Source: Welwitschia mirabilis | Lineage: Eukaryota; Gnetophyta; Gnetopsida; Welwitschiales | Length of the DNA stretch: 64,000 nt | Assembly: GCA_051453625.1 (NCBI GenBank) | Contig: JBOZIK010000001.1 | Span: 210,796,537 to 210,860,536 of the forward strand | Direction of reading: 5' to 3' | Shown here: one piece after another, positions 1-12,048 of the stretch | How the letters are laid out: each line of letters starts with the position of its first letter | Numbering within the stretch: position 1 is the stretch's first letter | Notes under the pieces: generated by a model | Told to the model about the DNA's origin: nothing | What the model saw: the letters and a program-made list of their open reading frames with translations, nothing else | Databases searched by the model: none | Made by a program: the position numbers and the translations under genes

Positions 1-116
1 ACATCTCACGAAGTATACATCTTATTCTCCAAAAAGACACAGCAGTGATAGGATTTTCTATTTAACTCATAGCCCATAAAAATGCATGGATAAGCTTTTG
101 GATCTAATTTATGTCA

Positions 117-374
117 TTATGAATCTGGAATTTTGACATAACAAGATGTATCAAAAATTCTTAAGTTAGTTAAATTTGGCTTCTTTTGGAGCCATAATTC
201 ATATGAAGTTGTATTTCCAAGTATCTTATATGACAAACGATCTAATATATAAACCACAGTTAAACATGCTTCTCCCCAAAACTTGTTTTTCATTTTAGCA
301 TGTTGTAGAAGACATCTTATCATAGCAATTATTGTTTGAATTTTTTGCTTTGCAACTCCATTTTGTTGAGGCAT
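117..374 (-). pseudogene. copia integrase core fragment (C-terminal part)
   Basis: The 85-residue open stretch begins MPQQNGVAKQK, the hallmark PQQNG(V)AER segment of the copia integrase catalytic core. It continues with FWGEA and a KPNLTNLRIF segment like the family's KPxxxxLRxFG. The usual E-R after PQQNGVA reads K-Q here. The product would integrate cDNA into host DNA in the nucleus. The fragment is separated by stops from the pre-integrase part at 570-875 and belongs to the 1-2590 element. Confidence 0.85.
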
Positions 375-569
375 AAAAGCTATTTTGAACTAATGTGTAA
401 TTCCTTTTTGTTTACAAAAACTTTAAAATTTAGTCGAAGTGAATTCTTGTCCTTGATCACTTCGAATCTTCTTTAAACAACATTACTTTTGACTTTTGAC
501 CATAGGGAGAAAAATTCAAAAGTAGTAAAATGCTCAATCTTTTATTTTTAGAAAATAACCCCATATCAT

Positions 570-875
570 TCATGAAAAATTATCGATTAATACATAGAGG
601 TATCTATTTTTGCCTAGACTTAGTTTCTTCATTGGACTACATCGATTCATATGTACTAAATCAAGAAAGTCATCTGATCTTGAACTTTTATGCAAAAATG
701 GTAATCTTTTAGCTTTTCCTATAACACAAATATCATAATTAAATGAATGGAATATAGATAGATTTGACATACCTTTAATCAATCTTTTCTTGATCATTTG
801 CTCAATGGATTTCATGTTGGCATGTCCTAGCCTGATATGCCAGAGTATTAATTTGATCCTTCTGTTACTAGACAA
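570..875 (-). pseudogene. GAG-pre-integrase domain and start of integrase
   Basis: The motif LWHIRLGHANM matches the LWHxRLGH zinc-binding entry of copia GAG-pre-integrase. The following Cys pair is partly lost: CVIGKAKR is seen where CxxCxxGK is usual. Further on, KNRYLYVLIDNFS matches the GxRYFLxFIDDxS segment around the first catalytic aspartate; here the DD is DN. The frame breaks at both ends. Confidence 0.85.
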
Positions 876-910
876 TGTTATTTCTTGATCTGAATCTTAT
901 ACATCCAATT

Positions 911-1279
911 TTAAATCAATAAAAGAACTGCTGCTCCTTGATTTTTCATTGATATCTTGGATATATCATTTGCAAAATTTACTTTGTAGTCTTTGCTACA
1001 TAGTTTTCCAACACTTAGTAAATTCTTTTTCAGATCAGAAACATAGTAAATATCAAGAATTACAAACTTGTTATCATTATCTATTTGAAAAATAATAGAT
1101 CCTTTACCTTTAATATGCACCTTTGTGCCTGTTCCTACTATGACGTCTCTAGTCCATGACTCGATATTTGATAATAAATTCTTATTTCCTAACATGTGAT
1201 GTACAACACTATTAATATACCAAAATTCATTATCTAAAAGGTAATCTTTGGTGAAGTGATTTATCTTCCTTATCATCAT
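911..1279 (-). pseudogene. copia aspartic protease remnant
   Basis: The 122-residue frame contains EFWYINSVVHHM where copia proteases have WYLDSGCSxHM, so the catalytic D-S-G is replaced by N-S-V. GKGSI and DIYYVSDLKKNLLSVGKLC match the conserved GKGTI and DVLYVPDLKxNLLSVGQL segments. The fold is recognisable but the enzyme could not work without its catalytic aspartate. It lies between gag and pre-integrase of the 1-2590 element. Confidence 0.85.
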
Positions 1280-1479
1280 TTTCTATAAAGAACATTTCAG
1301 ATAAGTTTAATGCTTCTTTTGCAAAGTTTGTAGTTCTTTGACGTTAATTCCTCCTAGACTAACATTCTGAATCATTGTGACTATCTCAATGATAGAATCG
1401 ACACCATCCTTTTCTTATAGATCTTCTCTTATTAGATCTAGTTTGATATCTCCTAGATTCTCTTTTATTTGATTGTCTG

Positions 1480-2268
1480 CTAGATCCTCTTACTTGATCA
1501 TATCTTTGACCTTGCCCTTGATTATTGTTGAAATGTGAAAATCCTTATAATCGTCTTAGCTAGCTGTTCAGTCTTCTTGAGTGGTTATTATTTCTCCTTT
1601 GATTCTTCTTCATCTGAAATGCATTTGTGGATGTTTCTTCTCATTGATGAATTCTATGCTCAAAGGTCTTCAAACTACCACTGAGCTCGACCATGGTCAA
1701 ATTTGTCAAATCTCTAGCTTCTTAAATTGCAAAGACAATTGGATCATATCATCTTGCTAGAGATCGAAGAATGTTTGTGATGATTTTTTGTTCTTTTAGT
1801 TTATCTCCTCCAGCTTGTAAGCCATTGATAATTTCTTAAGCTTGACCTGTATTACTCAATTGTTTTAGACTCTTTCATTTGAAGAGTCTCAAATTCTTTG
1901 ATAAGCATTTGTAGCCTTACCATTCTCACTTTTGTGAATAATTTATAGGATGTCTCAAATGATTTCCATGCTAACTTTGAAGTCTTGCTCTCAGCAATCT
2001 TTGGAAAAATAGTGTGATATAAGCTTGTTTGAATGATGAACAGGGCTTTCACATATCTTCTCTTTGTATCTTTTAAAGAATTCTTTGCTTTTGCATCTAA
2101 TGAGGCATAAACTATAGGATTTATAACATCTGTGTAGCCAAATTTGACTACATTCCATAGATCTTAATAAAAGAGGAAGGCTTTCATCTTTGCAGCTCAG
2201 TATTCATAATCTTCTCGTGAGATTACTAGAATTTGGAGAGATACTGATGAAACACTGCTTTGTGCCAT
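1480..2268 (-). pseudogene. copia gag (UBN2-type capsid) remnant
   Basis: On the minus strand an ATG at about 2268 starts MAQSSVSSVS. After a stop comes a K-M-K-A-F-L segment, then a 66-residue open stretch (1852-2052) with SKTSKLAWKSFETSYK and VRLQMLIKEFETLQMKES. These match the plant copia gag core (TAKEAWDxLxxxY, VRLQxLRxEFExLxMKES). Stops and at least one frameshift interrupt it. No intact CCHC zinc knuckle was found. Gag forms the cytoplasmic particle; this copy cannot make a full product. Confidence 0.8.
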
Positions 2269-2305
2269 AGCGTTACTATAAGAAATCTAACTTCTAAATC
2301 TAAAA

Positions 2306-2318
2306 GCTCTAATACTAA
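2306..2318 (-). promoter_or_regulatory. primer-binding site (tRNA-iMet type), degenerate
   Basis: The minus strand reads TAGTATTAGAGC against the canonical TGGTATCAGAGC. Both differences are transitions (G to A, C to T). It lies directly internal to the LTR end at 2320. Confidence 0.85.
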
Positions 2319-2319
2319 A

Positions 2320-2590
2320 TGAACATTCTTAAACTTCAAAATCCTTAACAAGAGAATCTTGTAAAATATGATTGTATTAATGATTGTTATCTAAGCATAA
2401 TGTGATAGGCTTTATTTATATAATTTGAATAGCTAATTATGGCTATTCTTAAAATAAAGAGAAAATGAAGGGAATATCTCAAGAGAAATCTCTAGATAAG
2501 ATCTCTCTCAGTTTATTTAGTACATGCTTAAATAGGATAACACTGAGTATAGAGAAACTATTAAGAATGGTTTGACATCACATTCTTACA
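2320..2590 (-). repeat. 5' LTR of the copia element (about 271 bp)
   Basis: On the plus strand the LTR starts TGAACATTCTT next to the PBS and ends CATTCTTACA, giving TG...CA ends. A TATA-like TATATAAATAAA lies at 2411-2422 on the minus strand. The partner LTR is outside the window, so the length rests on end motifs only. Confidence 0.7.
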
Positions 2591-5285
2591 CAATAGAGTG
2601 TCTAATATTTTTGTGAATGTATACAACATTATACAAAATGAAAAATTCTTTTAAATTTCAAGTTTTGTTTGGATCTCTATCTATTTTGATACAAGTAGTG
2701 AGGATGCTTTGTCAAATGCCTTAAAAGAAAAGTGTACAAGAATTAGTTTAGTGTGTTATTAGAGATCTAGAAACCTTTGATAGTGAAGATGGGTCAAGAG
2801 TGTTCTTACTGAAGATAATTTTATTAACATATCCAACAACCAATGTTTTTTTTCCCCTCACAAGGATAACGACTAGTAGGTACGTATGTATCACATAAAC
2901 ACCCAGTGGCACTTGGGCTAATCCAAATTTTTTCAAACTTTGCACCCCCGTTAACATGGAAGTTTAAGCTTTGAACCATGTGTTCAAAATTCTATACTTA
3001 CCTAATTAATTAAATTTAACAAATCTCTAATGATTAAATTTTTACAAGTATAAAATTTATAATCACTAATATTAAAATATTTAGTTTGTGTTTTCAAAAT
3101 TTTTGTATGGCATAGAATTGTTTTCCTTTCATTCCACCCTTCATTCAGAATTATAGGAGTCTTTTTCTTAAATTTTAAATCTATAAAAACATACTAAATA
3201 ATCATTGATATTCTCATGATATTTTATCATATTGGGTATTTTTTGTAAATGTGTTTAAAGTATCTATTTATTCTTTCTCTTGAATGGATCCCTTAGTATC
3301 GTGAAACTAGGTCTTTTTAATAAATACAAAATGCACTATCTAGATATTTCATTTTAGTAAGTAACTTTATGTTTTATGTTGGAACCATATCTATCACCTT
3401 ATATTGTATATTAATCATCATATAGAATCATTACTTCATGTGTAAATGAGAAGAACATTCATCTATACTAGATCATCGACTACTAGTAAGGTTGGTTCTT
3501 ATTAGAGAGAAATCCTGTAGCATGTTTCATCATGGAATTATGGATAAAAGCTATCATCAAGGATGAAATACACTTCTTAATGCTAAGAAATTTAAATAAA
3601 CCCCTTTCTCTAGCTCATGTACATGTATACACTAGAAATGTTTATGATGGAATCTTATTCTATAACCATTTTGAATAATATTTTTGATTCCGTAAGCTAC
3701 ATAAGTTACCTAGTTTTTAAAAGTAAGTTGTAATAGCTTATAATGTAACCTTTAGATGTATATAGTATATGATGAAGACTTGGAAGGATAAGCATAGCAG
3801 ACTATATATATATTTTATATTTGTTTGTTATCATCAAGATGGAATTTTATTCTACAAGGAGTCCATATTTTAAAACTAATTGAAAAAATTTGTAGGTATT
3901 AAATAGGTGTTTAGATTATTGGTACAAATAAAAATATCATTTTTTATCTCTTTTTCTTCTTATTCTAGCATTAAAATTCTCAATTTGACATGTGTTACCT
4001 ATTGTAAGTATTAGTTTAGTTGAGTTGTTCTTTAATCTTAATAGTGTTTTAATTGATTTCATGATTAGGTAATTTATGCATGATATTGAATTAAATTAAG
4101 ATTGACATAAATGACTATTTTATTGATATCTAGTTAAGGAACATTAGATTAAACTAAGATTAAGATAAATGGCTATTTTATTAATGTCTATTAATGGTTA
4201 GTTAATAATTAATTCAAATTATTATGATAAATCTCATGTTACTTTAATTCTATTCTAAAATTTTAATTAGAAGGATTGCTAACATTACTATGTATTAAGC
4301 ATTTTAGTCAGAGTCTCCTATATGTTAAATGCAGTGAAGGAGGTTTGTGACTGTGTGAAGTAAGGTGCTATGATGGGAAGGAAACCCTTAAAAGCTTATT
4401 TATTAAAACTTTATATTGTTTCTATGAATTCAAGTCCATCATGAAACAATTGAAATTCATTAAGAACTAACTTTTAATTGAAATCCCTAATGAATCTTAA
4501 ATGATGGAACTTTACTATAGGGAATCACTTAGAAAATTGTCTATGGAATAACTACTTATAGTTAAAATAACCATTTCTTGTTGGATATTGCATGGCTTGA
4601 TTACCTCAATAGCTTCTATGATTTACTGTTACTATGTTGATAAAGGATTATTAATGGAATCCTAAAGGGAAATACACTACAAGAGTCCTATCTTGACACA
4701 TATGGTAGATTTCAAGCCATAAGTAGATTTTCCTCTAGTAAAATAAATGATATTAATGTATATGTCATATCAATTTTTTTCTTTTTAAAGACTTGACAAA
4801 CAGATTTGAGAAAATAGTTATCTCATATAAATGTAATTTTTTAGTGAAAAGTAGCATAAATGTATAAAATAAAGATATTCCTAATCTTTGATTTTATTGT
4901 AAGTTATATAGTTGTGAGAAGTCATCCTATCTTATTATCTTAAGAATAAGCTTGATCTCATAATAATCAATGGGATTAATACCTTGAAATTGTATTTATA
5001 TTTCATTAACATGATTTTCATGGATTAATATCCTAATCTTACAAGATTAGTCTTATAATTTTACAACTATAATAATTCTATGAAATGCATGAATAGGATA
5101 TTTAAATTTATTCTTAGTTATCTTTAGTTATTTCACATAGTTATTAAAACATGAAATGCTCAATCCACATCAAAAGACACCAATAAAAGAAACTTAAAGG
5201 GGGCTTTTAATAGAGAAAAGAGTTATGATGAAGGTTCGTTAGAGCACTAAAAAAAAGTGAGAACATAAAGGGTTTGACTTCTTGC

Positions 5286-5287
<2 letters not shown>
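2591..5287. other. AT-rich DNA without recognisable genes
   Basis: No domain or long open frame was recognised on either strand. The 69-residue minus frame at 2748-2957 has no motif. An imperfect direct duplication of about 60 bp lies at 4090-4200 (ATAAATGACTATTTTATT and ATAAATGGCTATTTTATT). The stretch is probably old repeat debris. Confidence 0.5.
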
Positions 5288-5324
<37 letters not shown>

Positions 5325-5386
5325 TCTCTCTCACTCTCTCTCTCTCTCTATCTCTCTCTCTCACTCACTCACTCTCTCTCTCTCAC
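5288..5386. repeat. CT/AG microsatellite, imperfect
   Basis: About 100 bp of CT repeats with scattered CA interruptions. Confidence 0.95.
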
Positions 5387-5419
5387 ATAGTCTTCTTGGG
5401 CTCTATTGAAACTTCATGA

Positions 5420-5552
5420 TAACTTTTAGCCACCCTAGATTTTTAATTTTATGACAACTCTTAACCATTACTACCTTTTAATTATGTAATGGCTTTTAGC
5501 TATCATTAATGTAAAAATATAATGACAGTTGCTGTAATGGCTTTTAGCTATC
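5420..5552. repeat. degenerate tandem repeat at gap edge
   Basis: The string GGCTTTTAGCTATC occurs twice about 47 bp apart, with weaker forms (AACTTTTAGCCACC, ACTCTTAACCATTA) before it. The array runs into the 5553-6468 gap. Confidence 0.6.
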
Positions 5553-6468
5553 NNNNNNNNNNNNNNNNNNNNNNNNNNNNNNNNNNNNNNNNNNNNNNNN
5601 NNNNNNNNNNNNNNNNNNNNNNNNNNNNNNNNNNNNNNNNNNNNNNNNNNNNNNNNNNNNNNNNNNNNNNNNNNNNNNNNNNNNNNNNNNNNNNNNNNNN
5701 NNNNNNNNNNNNNNNNNNNNNNNNNNNNNNNNNNNNNNNNNNNNNNNNNNNNNNNNNNNNNNNNNNNNNNNNNNNNNNNNNNNNNNNNNNNNNNNNNNNN
5801 NNNNNNNNNNNNNNNNNNNNNNNNNNNNNNNNNNNNNNNNNNNNNNNNNNNNNNNNNNNNNNNNNNNNNNNNNNNNNNNNNNNNNNNNNNNNNNNNNNNN
5901 NNNNNNNNNNNNNNNNNNNNNNNNNNNNNNNNNNNNNNNNNNNNNNNNNNNNNNNNNNNNNNNNNNNNNNNNNNNNNNNNNNNNNNNNNNNNNNNNNNNN
6001 NNNNNNNNNNNNNNNNNNNNNNNNNNNNNNNNNNNNNNNNNNNNNNNNNNNNNNNNNNNNNNNNNNNNNNNNNNNNNNNNNNNNNNNNNNNNNNNNNNNN
6101 NNNNNNNNNNNNNNNNNNNNNNNNNNNNNNNNNNNNNNNNNNNNNNNNNNNNNNNNNNNNNNNNNNNNNNNNNNNNNNNNNNNNNNNNNNNNNNNNNNNN
6201 NNNNNNNNNNNNNNNNNNNNNNNNNNNNNNNNNNNNNNNNNNNNNNNNNNNNNNNNNNNNNNNNNNNNNNNNNNNNNNNNNNNNNNNNNNNNNNNNNNNN
6301 NNNNNNNNNNNNNNNNNNNNNNNNNNNNNNNNNNNNNNNNNNNNNNNNNNNNNNNNNNNNNNNNNNNNNNNNNNNNNNNNNNNNNNNNNNNNNNNNNNNN
6401 NNNNNNNNNNNNNNNNNNNNNNNNNNNNNNNNNNNNNNNNNNNNNNNNNNNNNNNNNNNNNNNNNNNN
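5553..6468. other. assembly gap (916 N)
   Basis: Run of N. By comparison with the partner LTR at 13086-14629, the left part of the Sirevirus-like 3' LTR must lie in it. Confidence 1.
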
Positions 6469-7579
6469 TTAATATAAAAGGGTTGTCTTATAATGAGGAA
6501 CCCTTGCAAGATATCCTTCAGTTTAGATAATACAAGAATAAACTATACAATAATATTATAGAATAAGATAGTCTAATAATGTAGATCCAACAAATAAATA
6601 CAATAATAAGCTTGAATTATGTAAGTTTGAAGTAGAGATTGCATTCCTTATTGTCATCATCATCATAAGTGTAAATGAGTGATGCAATAATATAGGATCC
6701 AAGAATAAAAGATTTAGACACTAAAAGCTCCTTTGTAAATGATATCTTTGATTCTTCATGAGTTGTTCCAATCACTTGTGCATTTGTTTCCTTTGTTCTA
6801 TATTCAATCATTATGTGTCTTAAATTCATAAGATATATTCTATCACATTGTGCTTTTATACTATTTGAGAGATTCTAGTTGTTTGATCTTCAATAGTAGT
6901 TGTTTAAAATTTGTAATCATCATGTAATGGATAGAATAATATACGCATCAGGCATACATCTTCTTTTTAATTTAATGAGGATATTAATATAAAACATCTT
7001 TAAAATTATAGATGTCTACTAACAATCAAACATCTTCACCTAGTATACATCTTTAGTTAAGTATCCAAAAATTGATGAAACTTGCTTTGTATTATTTTTT
7101 ACCCTCCATGATCATGAATCCATGATTAAAAACTTGATATCTTCCCTAAAAGGTAAAATATTCATTCAAGTATAAAATAACTCTGTTACCTATTCTAGTT
7201 TAGCATAGGCATCTTCAAACATGTAGATGTCTTTTATCAATATTAGATTCAAATTTGAATATAGTTATTTTTAATAAGATAGTTATATTTGGCCTATGAT
7301 CTAAAACCTAATATACCATAGATGTTTTTAAATTATCGATTTCTTCACCATAGATGTCTTCAAGATTCTAAATGTCTTTAGCATGTATGTCTTCCATTCT
7401 ATAAATGTCTTTAGTCAATTGATTGGGTAACTTCAATTCTAAGATTTTTATGAGATATCTTCTTAAAGGTCTAACATTAATTTAGGCTATTTTTCATCTA
7501 ATTTTCTTTAAATTAACCTGCCTACATAAAAATACAAAATATTTGACAAGTGAAATCATCAAAACTAAATTTACCAATA
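6469..7579 (-). repeat. 3' LTR of Sirevirus-like element A (right part)
   Basis: Colinear with about 13550-14629. Shared blocks include TTTAGATAATACAAGAAT, a minus-strand open stretch starting MNLRH in both copies (6617-6829 and 13659-13895), and ATATCTTCTTAAAGGT. The inner edge at 7579 is set by the adjacent PPT and by loss of similarity. The MNLRH frames are LTR sequence, not genes. Confidence 0.85.
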
Positions 7580-7592
7580 ATCTCCTACTTTT
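7580..7592 (-). promoter_or_regulatory. polypurine tract next to 3' LTR
   Basis: The minus strand reads AAAAAGTAGGAGAT directly before the LTR start. Compared with element B (AAAGGGGGAGAT at 45587-45599) it is a decayed PPT, the primer for plus-strand DNA synthesis. Confidence 0.75.
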
Positions 7593-8127
7593 TAATGATG
7601 TCCAAAACTTGGCATATCTCATTACTATAGTCCATTCAGTCAACTGAAATTAGATATTCATATTTAAGATAGAAAAACATACAAGCATATCTTGTAATAG
7701 TATTTAAAAGATCATTATTTTAATCACTTAAAAAAAAATGTAGAGATTTTAATAAAGGCACATTAGCATTGAGTAATTTCATTCATAAAAGATAATATTA
7801 ATCAAGAAAGATGTGCTAATAGTAATGTGCTAATAATAAAATTAGATCATAGCATTGAGAGTATATCAATCAATACATACTATTAAAGGCCATGAAAATG
7901 TACCAATAGATAAAGGTTGCTAACAATAAAATGTATCAAATAATTATAATAATAGAAAAAATAAATCATAATAACAATGTATGCCCAATATCAAGAGTGA
8001 TCATCAATGAATACTTATTTTACTCAAGGATCTAATCTAATATCTCATAGTTAAGTTCTCCATGTCCAACATGATGTCCTTATGCTAAAAGTTGATTTAT
8101 TCAACTAATTTGCAACTGGCTTGCAAT

Positions 8128-9024
8128 TTATTCTCCTCCTTTTGGGATAAAAAACAAAAGGAGATAATCACTAAGACTAGAATCACTAGTATAATATGTG
8201 CCTTCATCATATTCATCACTACCATGGGTAGTGGAAGTCTGGATGACATAAGATGATGAGGATGTGATTAGTGGTGTATGACACTTCCTTGAAGGATGCT
8301 GAGAGGTCTTACCTAGGACCTCATAGGTTTGTCTCCTCATATGCTGGTATAATTAAGAAGTGATGGATGTCCTAAAGAAGTTGGCTATAAGAGTTTCTAT
8401 AAAGAATGGCGGTGATGCAGTGGTAAGTGGTGGAACATAAATTAGCTCTATGTAAGATGGTAATGATGATGGCATGCGCCATGAAGGTGGAGATGGTATA
8501 TGCAATGATGAAGAGGGTTGAAGAGATGATGATGACTAAGTAAGATGATAAGCTAGTATCTTGCGATGCGGGTAGTAAAAGATAGCTCTCTGACTCTATC
8601 TCCTACTGCCTTTATGATGGGTCTAAAGTCTATTGGTCCCCTTGCATTTGTGCCTCTATGGAAGCCTAGTAATCCTCATAAACTTGTGCCTCATCTCTTA
8701 ATAACTCTATAGAATTACTACTATCTATTGCTCTTTTCAAGTCATAACATGTTCCCTATGGAGTTAGAGACTCTTCTTCTTCTAATTCCTCCTCCGAGTC
8801 TATCGATGTGGTAGTCCTCATGAATTCCCAATCTCTGCTAGTGCTTTGTCCTTACTAGATGTAGACTTGTTTTTCTTTAATCTGAACAAATTTCTATCAA
8901 TTTTTCTAACCGTTTTTGCTATTAACCCCTTCCTTATGGATTATGAACTATGTGGAGCTATGGAGTAAGATCTTTGAAACTGTGAAGGCCTTCTACTTAT
9001 GCTCGTACCTGGTAATATTGGCAT
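8128..9024 (-). pseudogene. ORF remnant of unknown function between RNase H and 3' LTR
   Basis: From an ATG at 9022-9024 the minus strand gives MPILPGTSISRRPSQFQRS and then a basic stretch. After a stop and frame change it turns acidic (SIDSEEELEEEES), later Ser/Pro-rich (SSSLHIPSPPSWRMPSS), and ends in an open 70-residue frame (MRRQTYEVLGKTSQ to FIPKGGE). Composition and few breaks suggest former coding sequence. No domain is recognised and no membrane segment is clear, so an envelope role cannot be claimed. The location is where some Sireviruses carry an env-like ORF. It could also be captured host sequence. Confidence 0.55.
8131..8146 (-). promoter_or_regulatory. second PPT-like purine tract
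   Basis: The minus strand reads CCCAAAAGGAGGAGAA about 550 bp internal to the 3' LTR, at the end of the unknown ORF. Repeated PPTs upstream of the 3' LTR are a known Sirevirus trait. Confidence 0.5.
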
Positions 9025-9894
9025 TCTTTATTTTTCACTAAATTTAGCTAGAGATTTCTTCTAACGAATAACATTTACATAAGAAAGTAATATTTTGAAA
9101 CTACTAATAATTAAACTGATAAGACAAGGATGACCCAAAGTTTAGCCCTTGTGAAATAATTTAATGATGTTCACGTACAAGATAAAGCCCAATTCTATTA
9201 TCAAACTAATAAGTAAATGGAAAATCATGAAAGTTTACATTAGCTTACAATAACTATAACTACCACCTCTGATTAAAATATTATAGAACATAATTAAACT
9301 GAGAATGAAAGCATTAAGAATAATATCTTATGCTCTATATTTTCAACAAAATTCATGTGAAACTGTCTAAATAAAATATTACTCATGATTCTGCATAACA
9401 TACTAACAGCTCGTGAAGTAAAAATTTTCCTAAATGAATGCACATATAAATAAGAAAACTCCAAATCATCAATGTCAAGTATTAAATTTACAAAACTAAA
9501 AGTAATATGAAATGGAGTATGACCTAATCCTGGAAAGCTCCTATGCTATTATCTATCTGGTGGATGTTAGCATAGAATTCCCTTACCACTAGATCTAGTA
9601 TACTCTGATCTAACTCAGCAATTATTTTTCATTCGAGCACGATAAACAAGCCACAAGATGATCTTTTCACTACCTTTGAAATCTAAGCATTCTTTCTGCA
9701 ATTATAGAATTTGTTTTCTAAGTTTTATATAGTTTTGCTGCTACCTTATGGTAAAACTGAGGTTCTTACTAAGATCTTTAAGGTTCTAATGCTTGTTCCT
9801 TTTCTCTTGAAGTACCAATAGACTTTATTCTAACCATTTTGAAAACAATATATGGAAATCTAAATTAAAAAAATAGCACCTGTACTTCCTCGTT

Positions 9895-10245
9895 GTAAAG
9901 ATGTCTCCCAAATCCAAGACTTGGTGGTCCCTTTTCCAAATGAAAAGGGTCAAAACCCTAGTTTCTAGTGCATTTTTTATTTTTACAATAATATAGGAAA
10001 GACATCTACCTAACAAAAGACATTTAAAACATAAAAGGTAGATGTCTACAAAGTTAAATATATCTACTATTAAAAATTTTACAATACATTTTACTAATTT
10101 CAAGACATCTACCAAATCAAAGACATCTATTTTGAAAAATTTAAAAAGCATACCTCACCTTCAAAGATGTCTACTCCAAAGACATCTACAAATCTGAAGA
10201 CACCTCTCTGATAGATGTTTACAAAAATAAATACATCTACCATGA
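9895..10245. repeat. cluster of short GATGTC/GACATC motifs
   Basis: Around a dozen variants of AGATGTCTAC and its complement GTAGACATCT occur in about 350 bp, some in opposite orientations close together. The same motif recurs in both LTRs of this element (7010-7420, 14080-14470). The 108-residue minus frame at 9825-10151 is a by-product of these repeats and is not a gene. Confidence 0.7.
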
Positions 10246-10414
10246 AAATTTCTAAAACTTCTAAAAAATCTACAACTAATATTAAGATAATAATGTAATT
10301 TTAAAAATTAAAATATCACACATAAAATTTGACTTTTACTACTTCTAACTATAAACTTAACTTGTAGATAAATACAAAGTGGAGTTGAGGTTTAAATTAA
10401 TATTACTTATTTAC

Positions 10415-10700
10415 TTACCTAATTGGGTAAGGCCCAATCCTTAAGTTCCTACATAACATTACATATCTTTTAGTACTTAGAGTTTTTGTGAATACATAAT
10501 CAAGTTGATCATGCATATTGATGTTTTACATTATGATGATTTTGTTTTCAATGTGATTTCTATGGTGTATTGAATTCTTTAAGATTTTAATGGCAAATCA
10601 ACAGAATTCATTTGTGCTAGTTTAAGTTTGAATGCCACAAAGTAAACTACCTATTTTATTACTGATGGAATGACTTCTTTTTAGTGTAATCATGCTTGTG
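10415..10700 (-). pseudogene. copia RNase H C-terminal fragment
   Basis: An open stretch ending at a stop at 10415-10417 reads DQLDYVFTKTLSTKRY and LCRNLRIG. This matches the copia RNase H end (QLADIFTKxLSTKRFxxLCRNLG). Just upstream a degraded segment corresponds to the SKHIEIRHHFIR region. It lies almost directly next to pre-integrase sequence, so the IN core and most of RT were lost in a deletion near 10700-10800. Confidence 0.8.
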
Positions 10701-10739
10701 GGTTTTTATTTGTATATATCTTCTTCTTCTTTCTCTTCA

Positions 10740-11290
10740 TCACTCTCTGATTGAACTTGAAGATTACTAGATGGTTGATCAATCATTTCTCTTCTAGGTA
10801 AAATTTTAAGCAAATCTTTGTTTCCATGTCTAAGCTTTATATGCTAAAGATTTTCTCACCTATTTTACTTAATAAACACTTGATCCCATTGTTAGAAATA
10901 TTTTTTAAAGTAGTAATATAAACATTTAACTTTCTTTTACTAGTGAAAAAAATTGTAGTTGAATTTCATCTTTTAATAATACAATCATCTTTTGTAAAGA
11001 TAATAGAAAATTTTGCATTACAAAGTTAACTTACACTTAAAATATTATGTTTCAAACCTTCTATAAAAAATACATCCTTTACCTCTAGTAGATTACCTCC
11101 TCCAATAGTACTAATACCTTTGATTGGTGCTTCTATGTTGTCTCCAAATGTTACCACTTCTTTATTTATTCTAATAATACAGTGAAGCTAGATTTTTCTC
11201 CAATCATGTGTCTTGAGCATCCACTATCAATGTATCAAGCATGCTTCTTCATTTTTCTAAGTGCAATTTGTGCTAAAAGTGCTAGTTTTG
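10740..11290 (-). pseudogene. copia protease and GAG-pre-integrase remnant
   Basis: Around 11205-11250 the minus strand encodes YIDSGCSRHMIGEKSSF. The D-S-G catalytic triplet is retained, in the Sirevirus/Tork-like context YLDSGCSRHMTG. It is followed by VTFGDN and an LLEVKDVFFIEGLKHNILSV segment. At 10790-10830 there is a HIKLRHGNKDLL segment like LWHxRLGHxN, then an acidic spacer (SESDEEKEEED). Stops separate the pieces. Confidence 0.8.
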
Positions 11291-12048
11291 ATTTTGGTAC
11301 CCATACTTTTCTTAGTTTAACCTACATAAAACATTACACCATTCTACTAGGCTTCTTGCCATTATTAGTATAATACCTATTTTTGAATTTCATTGGCTAT
11401 TTATAGTGATAATTATCTCTACTATGGTAATAATAATACATAATATTATTTGCAAACATTAAACATTCATATCTTGACTTGTAATTCCATTTTTCAAATA
11501 AAGAGGTTGAACTGCTAGTTGAGGCCCCATTGTATCCTAAGAAACTTTTATCATTTGAGTTTCTAAATTGCTCAAGCATGATATTCAATGTTTCCATTAC
11601 TTGAGTAAATTTCTCATTGATTTTCTTTGAGTATAATAGTTCTCATCTTATATTCTTCAAATCACATGTTAGTATACTAATTTTAGATTCAAGAGCTAAG
11701 TTTTTAGAAGATAATTTATTGCAAGAAGTATTTTCTTATTCGTAGGCTTTTTCACAAGTATGAAAGAATTTTTTCATCTTAATACAAACCTTTTTTATTT
11801 TTATAAATTATTTATAAATTAAGTTGTACCTTTTTTAAAGATTCATACCTATATCATCATCACTTTTTGATTCATATTCTTCTTTTATATTATAATTTTC
11901 CTCTTGAAGATGTACGATAGTCATGTAGGAAGGATGAGATTTTTTATCTTTAGATGTTTCTACTTTCTTATCTCTTCATCATCATTCCATCTTATGAAAA
12001 AAAGATCTCTTTTTCTTTGGATCTCTCTTTTGTTTCTTTTTCTACATT

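Larger units (their letters stand above)
1..2590 (-). mobile_element. Ty1/copia LTR retrotransposon, 5' portion, truncated by window edge
   Basis: Reading the minus strand from right to left there is a 5' LTR (2320-2590), a tRNA-iMet-type primer-binding site, gag, protease, the GAG-pre-integrase domain and the integrase core. This is the copia gene order. RT, RNase H and the 3' LTR would lie left of base 1. All coding parts carry stops or frameshifts, so the copy is dead. The gag start resembles common plant copia gags. The lineage cannot be fixed without RT. Confidence 0.9.

Noticed and set aside
5522-6509. Long open frames of 316 and 321 codons on both strands
   Set aside because: Almost entirely the 5553-6468 N run; no real sequence supports them. 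The same applies to frames over 36605-37240, 58441-58910 and other gaps.
6617-6829. Conserved small protein MNLRH..., also at 13659-13895
   Set aside because: Both copies are corresponding parts of the two LTRs of one element; similarity follows from LTR duplication, not from gene conservation.
8128-9024. Calling the extra ORF of element A an envelope gene
   Set aside because: Only the position fits; no signal peptide, transmembrane or fusion-like segment is visible.
9825-10151. 108-codon minus ORF rich in Val/Leu/Phe
   Set aside because: It reads through the GATGTC/GACATC repeat cluster (repeated VD and DI words) and has no domain.
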